The notes: generated by a model from the letters alone, not told the origin. DNA of 64,000 nucleotides from Micromonospora lutea (GCF_016863535.1 NZ_BOPB01000010.1:62001-126000), one strand, 5' to 3'. Counted from the stretch's first letter, positions 46,998-57,317 are shown. Translations and numbers: made by a program.

Positions 46998-48470
46998 TCA
47001 GCTTGCGGCGAGATCGAGCACGATCTGCGGCGCGAAGCCGACGACCAGGGCCACCACGGTCGCCACCGCCAGCGCCACGGCCACCGCACGGGCCGGCCGG
47101 ACAACCGGGGGCGTGACGTCACCGGTCGAGGAGTAGAGCAGCGCGGCGAATCGCAGGTAGTAGGCCAGGCCGATGACCGCGTTCACCGCCACCACCAGGG
47201 CCAGCCAACCGGCTCCGCCGCCGAGCAGGGAGCGGACCACCGTCACCTTGGCGAAGAGTCCGGCCAGGCCGGGTGGCAGACCGGCGAGGCCGATCAGCGC
47301 GAACGCCAGCCCGGCGCCGACCCACGGGTGCCGGCGGGCCGCGCCGCGCAGCTCGTCGAGGCGGCCACCGTCCGCGCCGGCCGGGCGCAGCGCCACCACA
47401 CCGGCGAAGGCGGCCAGTTCCAGCAGCACGAAGAAGACGGCGTACGCCAGGGCGGCGGCGAACGCGGCGGTGCGGGCGTCCGCGTCGGCGGCCAGGGCCA
47501 GCGCGCCGAGCGGGGCGAGGATGTAGCCCGCCTGAGCCACCGAGGACCAGGCGAGCAGCCGCACCGTACGCCGCTGACGCAGCGCCACCAGGTTGCCGAC
47601 GGTCATGGTCAGCGCGGCGACCAGGGCCAGCACCGGGCCGGTCACCTCCGGTGGCAGCGCGTGCTGCACCACCGCCAGCAGAGCGATCACCCCACCGAGC
47701 TTCGACGCGGTCGACAGGTACGCGGCGACCGGCAACGGTGCCCCGTCGTAGGTGGCCGGTGCCCAGGCGTGGAAGGGCACCGCCGCCACCTTGAAGGCCA
47801 GCCCCGCCACCACCAGCGTCACCGCGACCGTGGTCAACGGCAGATCGAGCAGCGCCTCGTCGGCGAGGAGGGTGCCCAGCCGCTCCAGGTGCAGCCCGCC
47901 GGTGACCGCGTAGAGCAACGCGGCACCGAGCAGGGTCAGCGCGGTGGCGACCACGCTGACCACGAAGAAGGTCACCGCCGCCTCGGCGCTGGCCAGGCTG
48001 CCCCGGCGGAGCCCGACCAGGACGTACAGCGGCAAGGTGAGCACCTCCACCGCCACGATCAGGGTGATCAGGTCACCGGCCGCCCCGAGCACCACGCCGC
48101 CGGTCATCGAGCAGGTAAGCAGGAAGCAGAACTCCCCCACCGGGGTGTTCCCGGCCCGCAGCAGCGGCCCGGACAACGCCAGTACCCCGAGAACGAGCAG
48201 CGCCACCAGCGCGGCGACCAGGGCGGCTCGGCCACCGAAGACGTACGAGCAGTCGGAGCCGACGCAGAACGTACGCCGTTGGGCCCCCGAACCGACCGCC
48301 GCCGCACCGACCGCGGTGGCGACCGCCCCGGAGGTCGCCGTGACCACGGTGGCCACCGGTCGGGCCAGCACCAGGTCCACCAGCAACACCAGCACCGCCG
48401 TCCCGGCGGCCAGGTAGGCCGGCAGCAGCGCCAGGTGGTCGACGGCCTGCACCAGACTCTGCTCGCTCAT
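46998..48470 (-). CDS. nuoN: NADH-quinone oxidoreductase subunit N
   Basis: One of the three antiporter-like proton-pumping subunits of complex I. The 490-residue protein has about fourteen membrane helices, including the conserved discontinuous-helix regions (KVAAVPFHAWAPATYDGAP, with the family lysine). It is the last nuo gene in transcription order. Its ATG overlaps the stop of a 27-codon mini-ORF (ATGA) that derives from an 80-bp tandem duplication. Confidence 0.94.
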   Translation of the reverse strand: MSEQSLVQAVDHLALLPAYLAAGTAVLVLLVDLVLARPVATVVTATSGAVATAVGAAAVGSGAQRRTFCVGSDCSYVFGGRAALVAALVALLVLGVLALSGPLLRAGNTPVGEFCFLLTCSMTGGVVLGAAGDLITLIVAVEVLTLPLYVLVGLRRGSLASAEAAVTFFVVSVVATALTLLGAALLYAVTGGLHLERLGTLLADEALLDLPLTTVAVTLVVAGLAFKVAAVPFHAWAPATYDGAPLPVAAYLSTASKLGGVIALLAVVQHALPPEVTGPVLALVAALTMTVGNLVALRQRRTVRLLAWSSVAQAGYILAPLGALALAADADARTAAFAAALAYAVFFVLLELAAFAGVVALRPAGADGGRLDELRGAARRHPWVGAGLAFALIGLAGLPPGLAGLFAKVTVVRSLLGGGAGWLALVVAVNAVIGLAYYLRFAALLYSSTGDVTPPVVRPARAVAVALAVATVVALVVGFAPQIVLDLAAS

Positions 48471-48550
48471 CGCGCCACCTCGCTACGCTCGGCGCCGCGA
48501 CGAGGCACCACCGCACTGAGCCGAATGACTCGCTCGCTGCGCTCACTCAT
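48467..48550 (-). CDS. 27-aa mini-ORF 2 between nuoM and nuoN
   Basis: Starts MSERSERVIRLSAVVPRRG and ends AERSEVAR. It begins inside the stop of mini-ORF 1 and ends inside the nuoN start, each by a 4-nt ATGA overlap. Probably a translation-coupling by-product of the repeat and not a functional protein. Confidence 0.3.
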   Translation of the reverse strand: MSERSERVIRLSAVVPRRGAERSEVAR

Positions 48551-48630
48551 CGCGCCACCTCGCTACGCTCGGCGCCGCGACGAGGCACCACCGCACTGAG
48601 CCAGATCATTCGCTCGCTGCGCTCACTCAT
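48547..48630 (-). CDS. 27-aa mini-ORF 1 between nuoM and nuoN
   Basis: Starts MSERSERMIWLSAVVPRRG and ends AERSEVAR. Its ATG overlaps the nuoM stop (ATGA) and its stop overlaps mini-ORF 2. Differs from mini-ORF 2 at residues 8 and 10 only. Low confidence as a protein. Confidence 0.3.
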   Translation of the reverse strand: MSERSERMIWLSAVVPRRGAERSEVAR

Positions 48631-50159
48631 CGCAGCACTCCCACCAGGGCCTCGACCGGAGCTTCGGCGACGCCCAGCACGAGTGTCGGGGCCAACCCGA
48701 CGGCCAGCGCGAGCAGCACCAGTGGCGTCCAGGCGACCAGTTCAGCCCCGGCCAATCCGGGACTGAGCGCGGCGACCGCCGGAGTGGGCTGACCGTGGGT
48801 CACCCGCCGCAGCAGCCGCAGCAGGTACGCCGCAGTCAGCGCCCCGCCGATCGCGGCCAGCACCGCCAGCGTGGTCCAGAGCGCGCCACCGGCCTCGACG
48901 GCGGCGACCACGGCGAACGCCTCACCCCAGAAGCCGGCCAGCCCGGGCAGCCCCAGCGAGGCGACCGCCGCGAACGCGAGCAACCCGGACAGGCGCGGGG
49001 CGGTCTCCCGCAGCCCGGACAACTCGCTCAACGCGCCGGTGTGGGTACGGTCCTTGATCGCTCCGGCCAGGAAGAAGAGCAGACCGGTGATGACGCCGTG
49101 GGCGACGTTGCCGATCAGCGCCGCCTGGATGCCGGTGGCGGTCAGGGTGGCGACCCCGAGCAGGACGAACCCCATGTGTCCGACGCTGGAGTACGCGATC
49201 AGCCGCTTCAGTTCGGTCTGGGCCAGGCAGACCAACGAGCCGACCAGGATGGCGGCGACAGCGAGCACACCGAGCACGGGCGCCGCCCATCGGGCACCCT
49301 CGGGGGCCACCCCGACGGCGACCCGGATCAGGCCGTACGTGCCCATCTTGAGCAGCACGCCGGCGAGCAGCACGCTGCCGACGGTGGGTGCCTGGGTGTG
49401 CGCGTCGGGCAGCCACGAGTGCAGCGGCCACAGTGGGCTCTTCACCGCGAAGGCGAACGCGAGCAGGGTGAAGGCGGCGAGCTGGGTGGTGCGGGACAGT
49501 TCGCTGCCGCCGGTCAGCACCATGATGTCGGCGGTGCCGGCGGCGGCCACCACGACGTACACCCCGACCAGCAGCAGCACCGAACCGAACAGGGTGTAGA
49601 GGGCGAACTTCCGCCCCGCCCGCCGCCGCGCGTCCAGCGACGCCGGATCGGTGCCGTCACCTCCCCAGCCGACGATGATGGCGTACATCGGCAGCAGAAC
49701 GACCTCGAAGAAGAGGAAGAACAACACCAGGTCGAGGGCGAGGAAGGTGCCGAGGATGCCGACCTCGACGACCAGCAGCAGCGCCACCAGGGCCCGACCG
49801 TCGCCTCCGCCGGGGACCCGCCAGAGGCTGTAGCCGCAGCAGAGCAGCGTGAGCAGGGCGGTGAGCACCACCAGCGGCCAGGAGATGCCGTCCACACCCA
49901 GGTGGAAGCGCAGATCCAGGCCCGGCACCCAGGGCAGGTCGATCGAGTGCCAGGGGCGCACCGCGGACGCCGTCGCCGCGTACGTCGTCCAGCCCTGGTC
50001 CCGGCCGGCGACCAACGCCACCGCCGCCACCAGGGTCAGGGCGGCGGCGAGCGTGCCCACCAGCCGGGCCGCCCGGTCGCGTGGGATGGCCGCCACGGCC
50101 AGCGCGCCCAGCGCCGGCACGGCGAGCACCGCAACCAGCAGGAAATCTCCGACGCTCAT
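48627..50159 (-). CDS. nuoM: NADH-quinone oxidoreductase subunit M
   Basis: Antiporter-like proton-pumping subunit. The ATG at 50159 gives 510 residues (MSVGDFLLVAVLAVPALGALAV...). The longer open frame upstream lies inside nuoL. Conserved features include FFEVVLLPMYAIIVGWGG and the KSPLWPLHSWLPDAHTQAPT segment with the central lysine region. It overlaps nuoL by 4 nt. Confidence 0.94.
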   Translation of the reverse strand: MSVGDFLLVAVLAVPALGALAVAAIPRDRAARLVGTLAAALTLVAAVALVAGRDQGWTTYAATASAVRPWHSIDLPWVPGLDLRFHLGVDGISWPLVVLTALLTLLCCGYSLWRVPGGGDGRALVALLLVVEVGILGTFLALDLVLFFLFFEVVLLPMYAIIVGWGGDGTDPASLDARRRAGRKFALYTLFGSVLLLVGVYVVVAAAGTADIMVLTGGSELSRTTQLAAFTLLAFAFAVKSPLWPLHSWLPDAHTQAPTVGSVLLAGVLLKMGTYGLIRVAVGVAPEGARWAAPVLGVLAVAAILVGSLVCLAQTELKRLIAYSSVGHMGFVLLGVATLTATGIQAALIGNVAHGVITGLLFFLAGAIKDRTHTGALSELSGLRETAPRLSGLLAFAAVASLGLPGLAGFWGEAFAVVAAVEAGGALWTTLAVLAAIGGALTAAYLLRLLRRVTHGQPTPAVAALSPGLAGAELVAWTPLVLLALAVGLAPTLVLGVAEAPVEALVGVLR

Positions 50160-52075
50160 GCCGTCGCTCCGATCAGGGCCGCGGCCAGGCCGATCAGCAG
50201 CGCGCCGGCCAGCACCGCGGCGGCGGCCCGGGGCAACGCCGCCCGGTGCAGGGTGCCCAGCCCGCCGCCGAGGGCACCGGCGGCGCGTCCGGTGCCGGTG
50301 ACCGCGCCGTCCACCACCCGCTCGTCGGCGGCACGGGCCAGCCGACCCAGCGCGGTCGTCGGGCGTACGACCAGGGTGTGCTGCACGTCGTCGAGGCGGA
50401 ACGCGCGGGCGAAGACCGGCCGCAGCGGACCCAGCGCGGTGGCCGGATCGGCGCTGCTGTCCCGCCGCCACCGGGACCAGGCCAGCCCGACCCCGACCAG
50501 CAGCAACGCCAGCGGCAGCAGCATCAGCGGCCCGACGTGCAGCAACCGGGGTACTCCCGACTCGCCGGGAGCACTGGACAGCAGCCGGTCGACGAACCAG
50601 GGCGCGAACCCGGCCAGCCCGAGCAGGGCCGCCGGCACGGCGAGCAGCAGCACCGGCCAGCGCAACGTGGCGGGTGGGTCGTGCGGGCGGGACGCCGGAA
50701 GGCGGTTGGCGCCGAAGAAGGTCCGCAACAGCAGCCGGGTGGCGTACCACGCGGTGATGGCCACCCCGATCAGCCCCGAGACCAACACCAGCCATCCCAC
50801 CCAGGCCGGTGCCGGACCGTGTCCGAGGAGGGCGTCCTCGGCGGCGGCCAGCACGCCCTCCTTGCTCCAGAAGCCGGACAGCGGTGGTACGCCGGCCAGC
50901 GCACCGAGCCCGATCACGGTGCACCAGAAGGTCACCGGCATGTGGTGCCGCAACCCACCCATCCGGGACATCAGCGAGGTGCCGACGGCGTGGATCACCG
51001 CACCGGCGGCGAGGAACAGCAGCGCCTTGAACGCCGCGTGGGTGAGCAGGTGAAACAACGCGGCCGGTGGAGAACCGACGGCGAGTGCCCCGGTCATGTA
51101 CCCGATCTGCGAAACCGTCGACCAGGCGAGCACCCGCTTGATGTCGTCCTGGGCGGTGGCGGCCAGCGCACCGAGCAGCAGGGTCACCGAGGCCATCACG
51201 CCGAGCACGACCAACGCGGTCGGAGTGGCCTCGAAGAGGGGCCACAGCCGGGTGACCGCGTACACACCGGCGGCGACCATGGTCGCGGCATGGATCAACG
51301 CGGAGATCGGGGTCGGGCCGGCCATCGCGTCGGGCAGCCAGGTGTGCAGCGGGAACTGTGCGCTCTTGCCGGCCACCCCGGCGAGCAGCAGCAGGCAGGC
51401 CGCGGTGAGCGTGGTGGTGCCGTGGTCGTGGGCGAGCACGTCGGCGATCCGGAAGCTGCCCGCCGAGACACCGAGCAACGCGATGCCGAGCAGGAAACCG
51501 ACATCACCGACCCGGGTCACCAGGAACGCTTTCATCGCGGCGGCCGGTGCCTCCGGCAGCCGCCGGTCGTGGGCGATGAGCAGGTACGAACAGATGCCCA
51601 TCACCTCCCAGCCGACCAGCAGCAGAATCAGGTCCCCGGAGACCACCACCAGCAGCATCGCGGCGGTGAAGAGACTGATCTGCGCGGCGTACGGCGGGTA
51701 GCGGTGGTCGGGTTCGTCGGGCGGTCCCTGCCGGAGGTAGCCGATCGAGTAGACCTGCACGGCCAGGGCGACCGCGGTGACCGCGACAGCGACCAGGGCG
51801 GCGGCACCGTCGAGACGTACCCCGAGGGTGACGGTGAGCCCGCCCAGCTCGATCCAGGTGGTCGATGCCTCGGCCGGGTCGTCGATGATGAACAGCAGGG
51901 CCACCGCCAGGGCGAGGGCACCGGTCGCGCCGGCCACACCGAGGGCTGCGGCGGCGCGGCGGGCGGTGGCCTGGCCGAGGGTCGCGCCGCGCGGCGACGG
52001 TGGCAGCAGCAGCCCGGTCAGGCCGGCGAGCAGCGGTACGGCCGGCAGCAACGCACCCAACGTCGTGGCGCTCAC
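50156..52075 (-). CDS. nuoL: NADH-quinone oxidoreductase subunit L
   Basis: The distal antiporter-like subunit, with the long lateral helix at its C-terminus. The 639-residue protein starts at GTG 52075, overlapping the nuoK stop as GTGA. Typical segments are GWEVMGICSYLLIAHDR, GKSAQFPLHTWLPDAMAGPTPISALIHAATMVAAG and AFKALLFLAAGAVIHA. Length and order fit the family. Confidence 0.95.
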   Translation of the reverse strand: MSATTLGALLPAVPLLAGLTGLLLPPSPRGATLGQATARRAAAALGVAGATGALALAVALLFIIDDPAEASTTWIELGGLTVTLGVRLDGAAALVAVAVTAVALAVQVYSIGYLRQGPPDEPDHRYPPYAAQISLFTAAMLLVVVSGDLILLLVGWEVMGICSYLLIAHDRRLPEAPAAAMKAFLVTRVGDVGFLLGIALLGVSAGSFRIADVLAHDHGTTTLTAACLLLLAGVAGKSAQFPLHTWLPDAMAGPTPISALIHAATMVAAGVYAVTRLWPLFEATPTALVVLGVMASVTLLLGALAATAQDDIKRVLAWSTVSQIGYMTGALAVGSPPAALFHLLTHAAFKALLFLAAGAVIHAVGTSLMSRMGGLRHHMPVTFWCTVIGLGALAGVPPLSGFWSKEGVLAAAEDALLGHGPAPAWVGWLVLVSGLIGVAITAWYATRLLLRTFFGANRLPASRPHDPPATLRWPVLLLAVPAALLGLAGFAPWFVDRLLSSAPGESGVPRLLHVGPLMLLPLALLLVGVGLAWSRWRRDSSADPATALGPLRPVFARAFRLDDVQHTLVVRPTTALGRLARAADERVVDGAVTGTGRAAGALGGGLGTLHRAALPRAAAAVLAGALLIGLAAALIGATA

Positions 52076-52449
52076 CGTGGTCCCTCCGGTGCGCTTGCGG
52101 TGGCCGGGCCACTCGTCGAGGCGGGCACCGGCTCCCCGGCATGTCGTTCAGCCAGCGGAATCTCGTCCACGGCGACGCTGGCCCGCATCCGGTAGAGCTG
52201 GAGGACGATCGCCAGGCCCACCCCGATCTCGGCGGCGGCCAGCACGATCACGAAGAGCGCGAAGACCTGCCCGCTGTGCGGCAGCACCGCCCGCGCCGTG
52301 GTGTCAGCCGTGATCAGGATCAGGTTCACCGCGTTGAGCATCAGCTCGACGGCCATCAGCACCAGCACCGCGTTGCGTCGCCGCAGCACGCCGTAGACGC
52401 CGAGGCCGAACAGGAGCGCGGCGGTGACGTACGGGATGACCGGCCTCAC
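52072..52449 (-). CDS. nuoK: NADH-quinone oxidoreductase subunit K
   Basis: Small membrane-arm subunit. I chose the GTG at 52449 ([21 protein letters not shown]...), which has GGGGAGG upstream and overlaps the nuoJ stop. It gives 125 residues with three membrane helices carrying the conserved glutamates (AVELMLNAVNLIL and AAAEIGVGLAIVLQLYR). The extra 25-residue polar tail is longer than in most NuoK. Confidence 0.93.
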   Translation of the reverse strand: MRPVIPYVTAALLFGLGVYGVLRRRNAVLVLMAVELMLNAVNLILITADTTARAVLPHSGQVFALFVIVLAAAEIGVGLAIVLQLYRMRASVAVDEIPLAERHAGEPVPASTSGPATASAPEGPR

Positions 52450-52988
52450 CGCGACCTCCCCGCGTCGCCGGCACCTGGGTGGTCGGTGCGGGTGGCACCG
52501 ATGTCGGGGCGGGACAGCACGATGGCGCCCACCAGTGCCGACAGCAGCAGCACCGACAGCACCTCGAAGGGCAGCACCCAACTGCTGAAGACCTGCTCAC
52601 CGATGCGTTCGGCGCTGCCCGCCTCGGGCAGGTCCACGGTCGTCCAGCGGTACGCGTCGACCAGCAACGCCGCCAGCCCGAGCCCTGCCCCTCCGCCGAT
52701 CAACGCGGCCGGCCAGCCGGGACGGTCCAGATCGTCGGAGGCGCCGATCGGTGCGCGGGTCAGCATCACGGCGAACAGCAGCAGCACCACCACCGCGCCT
52801 ACGTAGATCAGCACCTGCACCCAGGCGACCAGCTCGGCGGCGAGGACGAGGTACATGCCGGCCACCGCGCCGAGGCAGACCACCAGGTAGAGCCCCGCAC
52901 GCACCAGGTGCCGGGTCGACACCACCAGCACCGCCGAGCCGACCGCCACCGCGCCGAGAGCGAGCAGCAGCGCGTCCACCCCGGTCAC
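52446..52988 (-). CDS. nuoJ: NADH-quinone oxidoreductase subunit J
   Basis: Membrane-arm subunit with the pi-bulge helix 3. The GTG at 52988 overlaps the nuoI stop and gives 180 residues with five helices, including [27 protein letters not shown]. Frame upstream of this start is a shadow of nuoI. Confidence 0.92.
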   Translation of the reverse strand: MTGVDALLLALGAVAVGSAVLVVSTRHLVRAGLYLVVCLGAVAGMYLVLAAELVAWVQVLIYVGAVVVLLLFAVMLTRAPIGASDDLDRPGWPAALIGGGAGLGLAALLVDAYRWTTVDLPEAGSAERIGEQVFSSWVLPFEVLSVLLLSALVGAIVLSRPDIGATRTDHPGAGDAGRSR

Positions 52989-53623
52989 GCGGAGCTGCCT
53001 TCGTCGTCGGTGGCGCGCGGTGGCGCGGGTCGGCGTTCGGGGCGTACCGCCGGGGTGGTCGGGCGGACGGCGGGCGTGCCCGAGGCGGCGGCCTTGCGCG
53101 CGGCGGCGGTCTCCTCCTTGGCCGGCTCGCCGTTCGGGTCGTGGGCCGGGGGTGGCGGCACCGTGGCCATCCACTCGCCGAGGTGGTCCTTGTCGTGCAG
53201 CAGGTCCTTGATGTCGTACTCGGCGTACTCGAACTCCGGCGACCAGTAGAGCGCGTCGAAGGGGCAGACCTCGATGCAGATGCCGCAGTACATGCAGAGG
53301 GAGAAGTCGATGTCGAACCGGTCGAGCACGTTGCGCTGCCGGGCGCGGGCGGCACCCGGTACCGCCACCTCCTCCTTGTGGGAGTCGATGTAGATGCACC
53401 AGTCCGGACACTCGCGGGCGCAGAGCATGCAGACGGTGCAGTTCTCCTCCAGCAGCGCGATCACCCCGCGCGAGCGGGGCGGCAGCTCAGGGGCGACGTC
53501 CGGGTACTGCGCGGTGGTGGAGCGTTTCGTCATCGTCTTCAGCGTGACGGCGAGCCCCTTGACCAGGCCGCTGCCGGGCAGTCCGGTCGCCTCGCTTCGC
53601 TCGCGCTCGCTCATGCCGAACAT
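52985..53623 (-). CDS. nuoI: NADH-quinone oxidoreductase subunit I
   Basis: The iron-sulfur subunit carrying clusters N6a and N6b. The 212-residue protein has two CxxCxxCxxxC sets: C62, C65, C68, C72 and C110, C113, C116, C120. The first residues ([14 protein letters not shown]) come from a small palindromic repeat of the same kind as between nuoM and nuoN. An ATG three codons later (53614) is an alternative start. The C-terminal 60 residues are a Pro/Ala/Arg-rich extension. It heads the nuoI-J-K-L-M-N block and is divergent from the Uma2 gene. Confidence 0.94.
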   Translation of the reverse strand: MFGMSERERSEATGLPGSGLVKGLAVTLKTMTKRSTTAQYPDVAPELPPRSRGVIALLEENCTVCMLCARECPDWCIYIDSHKEEVAVPGAARARQRNVLDRFDIDFSLCMYCGICIEVCPFDALYWSPEFEYAEYDIKDLLHDKDHLGEWMATVPPPPAHDPNGEPAKEETAAARKAAASGTPAVRPTTPAVRPERRPAPPRATDDEGSSA

Positions 53624-53719
53624 CCTGCCCTGTGGCCCCGGCGCGCGCGACCACCACCCGGGGGAAGCCGGTAGTACGGTGGCTGCGGGGAGAAGCGACG
53701 CACCGGAAAGGACCCGTCA

Positions 53720-54292
53720 ATGACCGCCGCGCTGCACGACGACTACCCGGCGCCGGGCGAGTGGACGACGGACGACCTCGACCGGCTGCCCGCCGACGGC
53801 CGCCGCCGTGAACTCCTGGACGGACAACTGATCGTGTCGCCCTCCCCCACGCGACTGCACCAATCCATTGCGCTGCTGCTCGGCGCAGCCTTGCTGGAGA
53901 CCTGCCCCGCCGAATTCGACGTCACGCAGGGGGTGGCGGTGCGGATGTCCCGCACCCGGGCCTTCATCCCCGACCTGCTGGTCACCGAGTTGGACGTCGC
54001 CGCCCGCAACCCCTCGTCCTACCTGCCGCAGGAGGTCCTGCTGGTGGTGGAGATCGTCTCGGAGCGGACGCGCAGCATCGACCGGGTGCTCAAACCCGCG
54101 CTCTACGCCGAGGCGGACATTCCCTTCTTCTGGCGGATCGAGACCGAGGCGGGGATCGTGGTGCACGCCCACCGGCTCGACCCGGTGAAGCGCGTCTACG
54201 TCGAGCACGCCCGGATGAGCGACGGCATCCTGCTGGCCGACCCGTGGGAGATGGACATCCCGCTGGACCGGATCACCCCCCGGTCACGCTGA
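53720..54292 (+). CDS. Uma2-family putative endonuclease (DUF820)
   Basis: A 190-residue protein of the Uma2 family, which has a PD-(D/E)xK nuclease-like fold; biological role is unknown in most bacteria and copies are often numerous. Motif residues are E31 (RRELLDGQLIV), D85 (FIPDLLV) and E111 (LLVVEIVSERT), followed by a lysine/tyrosine-rich region (RVLKPALYAEADIPFFWRIE). The ATG at 53720 has GGAAAGGA upstream. It is divergent from nuoI and interrupts the nuo locus together with the downstream GST gene. Confidence 0.88.
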   Translation: MTAALHDDYPAPGEWTTDDLDRLPADGRRRELLDGQLIVSPSPTRLHQSIALLLGAALLETCPAEFDVTQGVAVRMSRTRAFIPDLLVTELDVAARNPSSYLPQEVLLVVEIVSERTRSIDRVLKPALYAEADIPFFWRIETEAGIVVHAHRLDPVKRVYVEHARMSDGILLADPWEMDIPLDRITPRSR

Positions 54293-54379
54293 CCTGTCCC
54301 GACTGTCTCGCCGAGCCGGCGGACCGGGCATCGGCAATGATGGGACGGGACGTGAGCTGGCACGGCAGAGGGCGGGACC

Positions 54380-55388
<1,009 letters not shown>

Positions 55389-55393
<5 letters not shown>

Positions 55394-55449
55394 TCATGAG
55401 GTTGTTGTCGCGCCACGCCAGGGCCGGGCACAACAACCTCATGATCAAC
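55389..55449. terminator. 20-bp palindrome with C/G-rich flanks, bidirectional terminator
   Basis: Arms 55389-55408 and 55430-55449 are perfect 20-bp complements around a 21-nt loop. A C-rich tract lies left of it and a matching G-rich tract right of it (to about 55467), so the pairing can extend imperfectly. It separates convergent GST (+) and nuoH (-) and contains the GST stop codon. A related element lies at 61990-62059. Confidence 0.8.
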
Positions 55450-55468
55450 GCGGAGGGGTGGGGTGGGG

Positions 55469-56431
55469 TTAGAGGGTTAGGCGGATGGCGGCGGTTAGGA
55501 CTAGTTGGGCCAGGGCGGCGGGGACCAGGACCAGCCAGCAGAGGCGTTGGAGCTGGTCGGCGCGGAGCCGGGGGTAGGACACCCGGAGCCAGATGATCAC
55601 GAAGCTGACCGCGGCAACCTTCAGCAGGGTCCAGAGCCAGCCGAGCTGCTCGTCGGCGAACGGGCCCTGCCAGCCGCCGAGGAACAGCACGGTGGTGAGC
55701 GCGGCGATCACCACGATACCGACGTACTCGGCCAGCAGCAGGAACGCGAAGCGCAGACCGGTGTACTCGGTCAGGTAACCGAAGACCAGCTCCGAATCGG
55801 CGACCGGCATGTCGAAGGGCGGCCGACGGATCTCCGCCAGTCCGGCCACGAAGAAGATCACCATCGCCGGTGCCTGCCAGAGCAGCCACCACGGCTGCCA
55901 CGCCTCGACGATGCCGGAGAGGCTGAGCGTCCCGGCGGCCATCGCCACCGAGGCGGCAGCCAGCACCAGCGGCAGCTCGTAGCCGAGCAGTTGTGCCGCA
56001 CCGCGCAGCCCACCGAGCAGGCTGTACTTGTTGGCCGACGCCCAGGCCGACATGAGCACCGCCAACACGCCCACGCCGACCACCGCGAGCACGAAGAAGA
56101 GCCCGATGTCCAGCGGCTGCCCGACCAGGTCGTTCGGACCGAGCGGGATCACCAGCAGGACCAGCAGGTACGGCACCAGCGCCACCGCCGGCGCCAACCG
56201 GAACACCGGCCGGTCGGCCGCGCGCGGAGTCACGTCCTCCTTCTGGACGAACTTCACCCCGTCGGCGATCAACTGCGCCCAGCCGTGGAACCCGCCCGCG
56301 TACATCGGGCCGAGCCGGCCCTGCATGTGCGCCATCACCTTGTGCTCCGCCTGCCCGACCAGCAACGGCAGGACGAGGAAGGCGGCCAACACGCCACCGA
56401 TCCGGATGACCAACTCCAGCCAGAGCGGCAT
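55469..56431 (-). CDS. nuoH: NADH-quinone oxidoreductase subunit H
   Basis: The membrane subunit that forms much of the quinone chamber and joins the peripheral arm. The 320-residue protein has eight helices and the conserved LVGQAEHKVMAHMQGRLGPMYAGGFHGWAQLIADGVK and FVAGLAEIRRPPFDMPVADSELV segments. Its start overlaps the nuoC stop by 1 nt, which is unusual because nuoD, E, F and G normally lie between them. Confidence 0.95.
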   Translation of the reverse strand: MPLWLELVIRIGGVLAAFLVLPLLVGQAEHKVMAHMQGRLGPMYAGGFHGWAQLIADGVKFVQKEDVTPRAADRPVFRLAPAVALVPYLLVLLVIPLGPNDLVGQPLDIGLFFVLAVVGVGVLAVLMSAWASANKYSLLGGLRGAAQLLGYELPLVLAAASVAMAAGTLSLSGIVEAWQPWWLLWQAPAMVIFFVAGLAEIRRPPFDMPVADSELVFGYLTEYTGLRFAFLLLAEYVGIVVIAALTTVLFLGGWQGPFADEQLGWLWTLLKVAAVSFVIIWLRVSYPRLRADQLQRLCWLVLVPAALAQLVLTAAIRLTL

Positions 56432-57126
56432 CAGGCCGTACCTCCGTCATCCGACGCCGGACGGGCCGGACGTTCCCGGGCGGCTCGGGTCGGACGGGCC
56501 GGGGTGCCCCCGCGCGGCCCCTCCCCCACCCCACCGGCGCCGGCGGGGGTCGGCACGACCCCCCACTCGCCCGGCGCGGGTACGCCCGGCGGTCGGATCG
56601 GACGGCGTCCACCGCCGGCCTCCGACTCACCCGGTTCCTTCGCGCCCGGCCAGGGTTTCGCCACCCGTGAGGCCAGCACGAACTCCTTGCGCAGCGGATG
56701 CCCCTCGAACTCCGGTGGCAGCAGCAGCGGGCGCAGGTCGGCGTGCCCGGCGAAGTCGATGCCGAACATCTCGTAGGTTTCCCGCTCGTGCCAGGCGGCA
56801 CCCGGATAGACCGCCACGACGGAGTCGACCGTCGGTGTCTCGCGGGGCACCCGGGCGCGTACCAGCACGCCGTGCCGGCGCGCGGTGGACCAGAGGTGGG
56901 CCACCATGTCGAAGCCGTCGCTCAACTCGTCGACCGCCGACAGCCAGTCGAAGTAGTCGCAGGCCAGATCGGCGTCGTCGCGGGCGGCCAGCAACGCGGC
57001 CCGCCAGGCGTGCGGGGGTACGTCGACGGTGGCCCGGGAGTGGGCCTGACCGCCGGAGACCGTCGCGGTGGCCTCGACGGGCGCGAGCAGCGCGACGAGC
57101 CGCTGGCCAACCTCTTCCGGTGTCAT
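56431..57126 (-). CDS. nuoC: NADH-quinone oxidoreductase subunit C with Pro-rich tail
   Basis: The 30-kDa peripheral-arm subunit. The 231-residue protein carries the core fold with the signature AWHERETYEMFGIDFAGHADLRPLLLP and the end HPLRKEFVL at about residue 153. The last 75 residues are a Gly/Pro/Arg low-complexity tail without known function. It is not fused to NuoD. It is coupled to nuoH by a TGATG overlap and preceded by a divergent plus-strand gene. Confidence 0.92.
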   Translation of the reverse strand: MTPEEVGQRLVALLAPVEATATVSGGQAHSRATVDVPPHAWRAALLAARDDADLACDYFDWLSAVDELSDGFDMVAHLWSTARRHGVLVRARVPRETPTVDSVVAVYPGAAWHERETYEMFGIDFAGHADLRPLLLPPEFEGHPLRKEFVLASRVAKPWPGAKEPGESEAGGGRRPIRPPGVPAPGEWGVVPTPAGAGGVGEGPRGGTPARPTRAARERPARPASDDGGTA

Positions 57127-57317
57127 GCCGCTGATCCTAGGACGTGTCTCCCGGATCTCGCTGAGCCGAGACGAGGCTCCGGCGGTGAGCCGGCGTGCTG
57201 CGCACCCGGCCGCCCCACCCGGGCCGGCGTTCAGCGGTCACGCGGCCCGGTGCACGCGGGCGGGTGACTCTCCCGGGCTTCGCCCTGCCGGTCGGGCGCG
57301 GGCACCAGGATGGAGGT

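Larger units (their letters stand above)
48467..48630. repeat. 80-bp direct tandem repeat between nuoM and nuoN
   Basis: Two copies with an 80-nt period. They are nearly identical apart from a short divergent stretch (GAATGAC in one copy, AGATCAT in the other). Each copy contains small palindromic pieces of the GAGCGCAGCGAGCGA / GAGCGTAGCGAGG kind, which recur at the nuoI start. The repeat adds 160 nt between nuoM and nuoN while preserving ATGA overlaps. Confidence 0.95.

Noticed and set aside
48467..48630. CRISPR-like direct repeat
   Set aside because: Only two copies in direct contact with no spacers and no cas genes; it is a tandem duplication between nuoM and nuoN.
48795..51053. Long plus-strand open frames opposite nuoM and nuoL
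   Set aside because: Composition is Gln/His/Arg/Gly-rich shadow sequence with no recognisable fold; the minus strand carries clear NuoM and NuoL.
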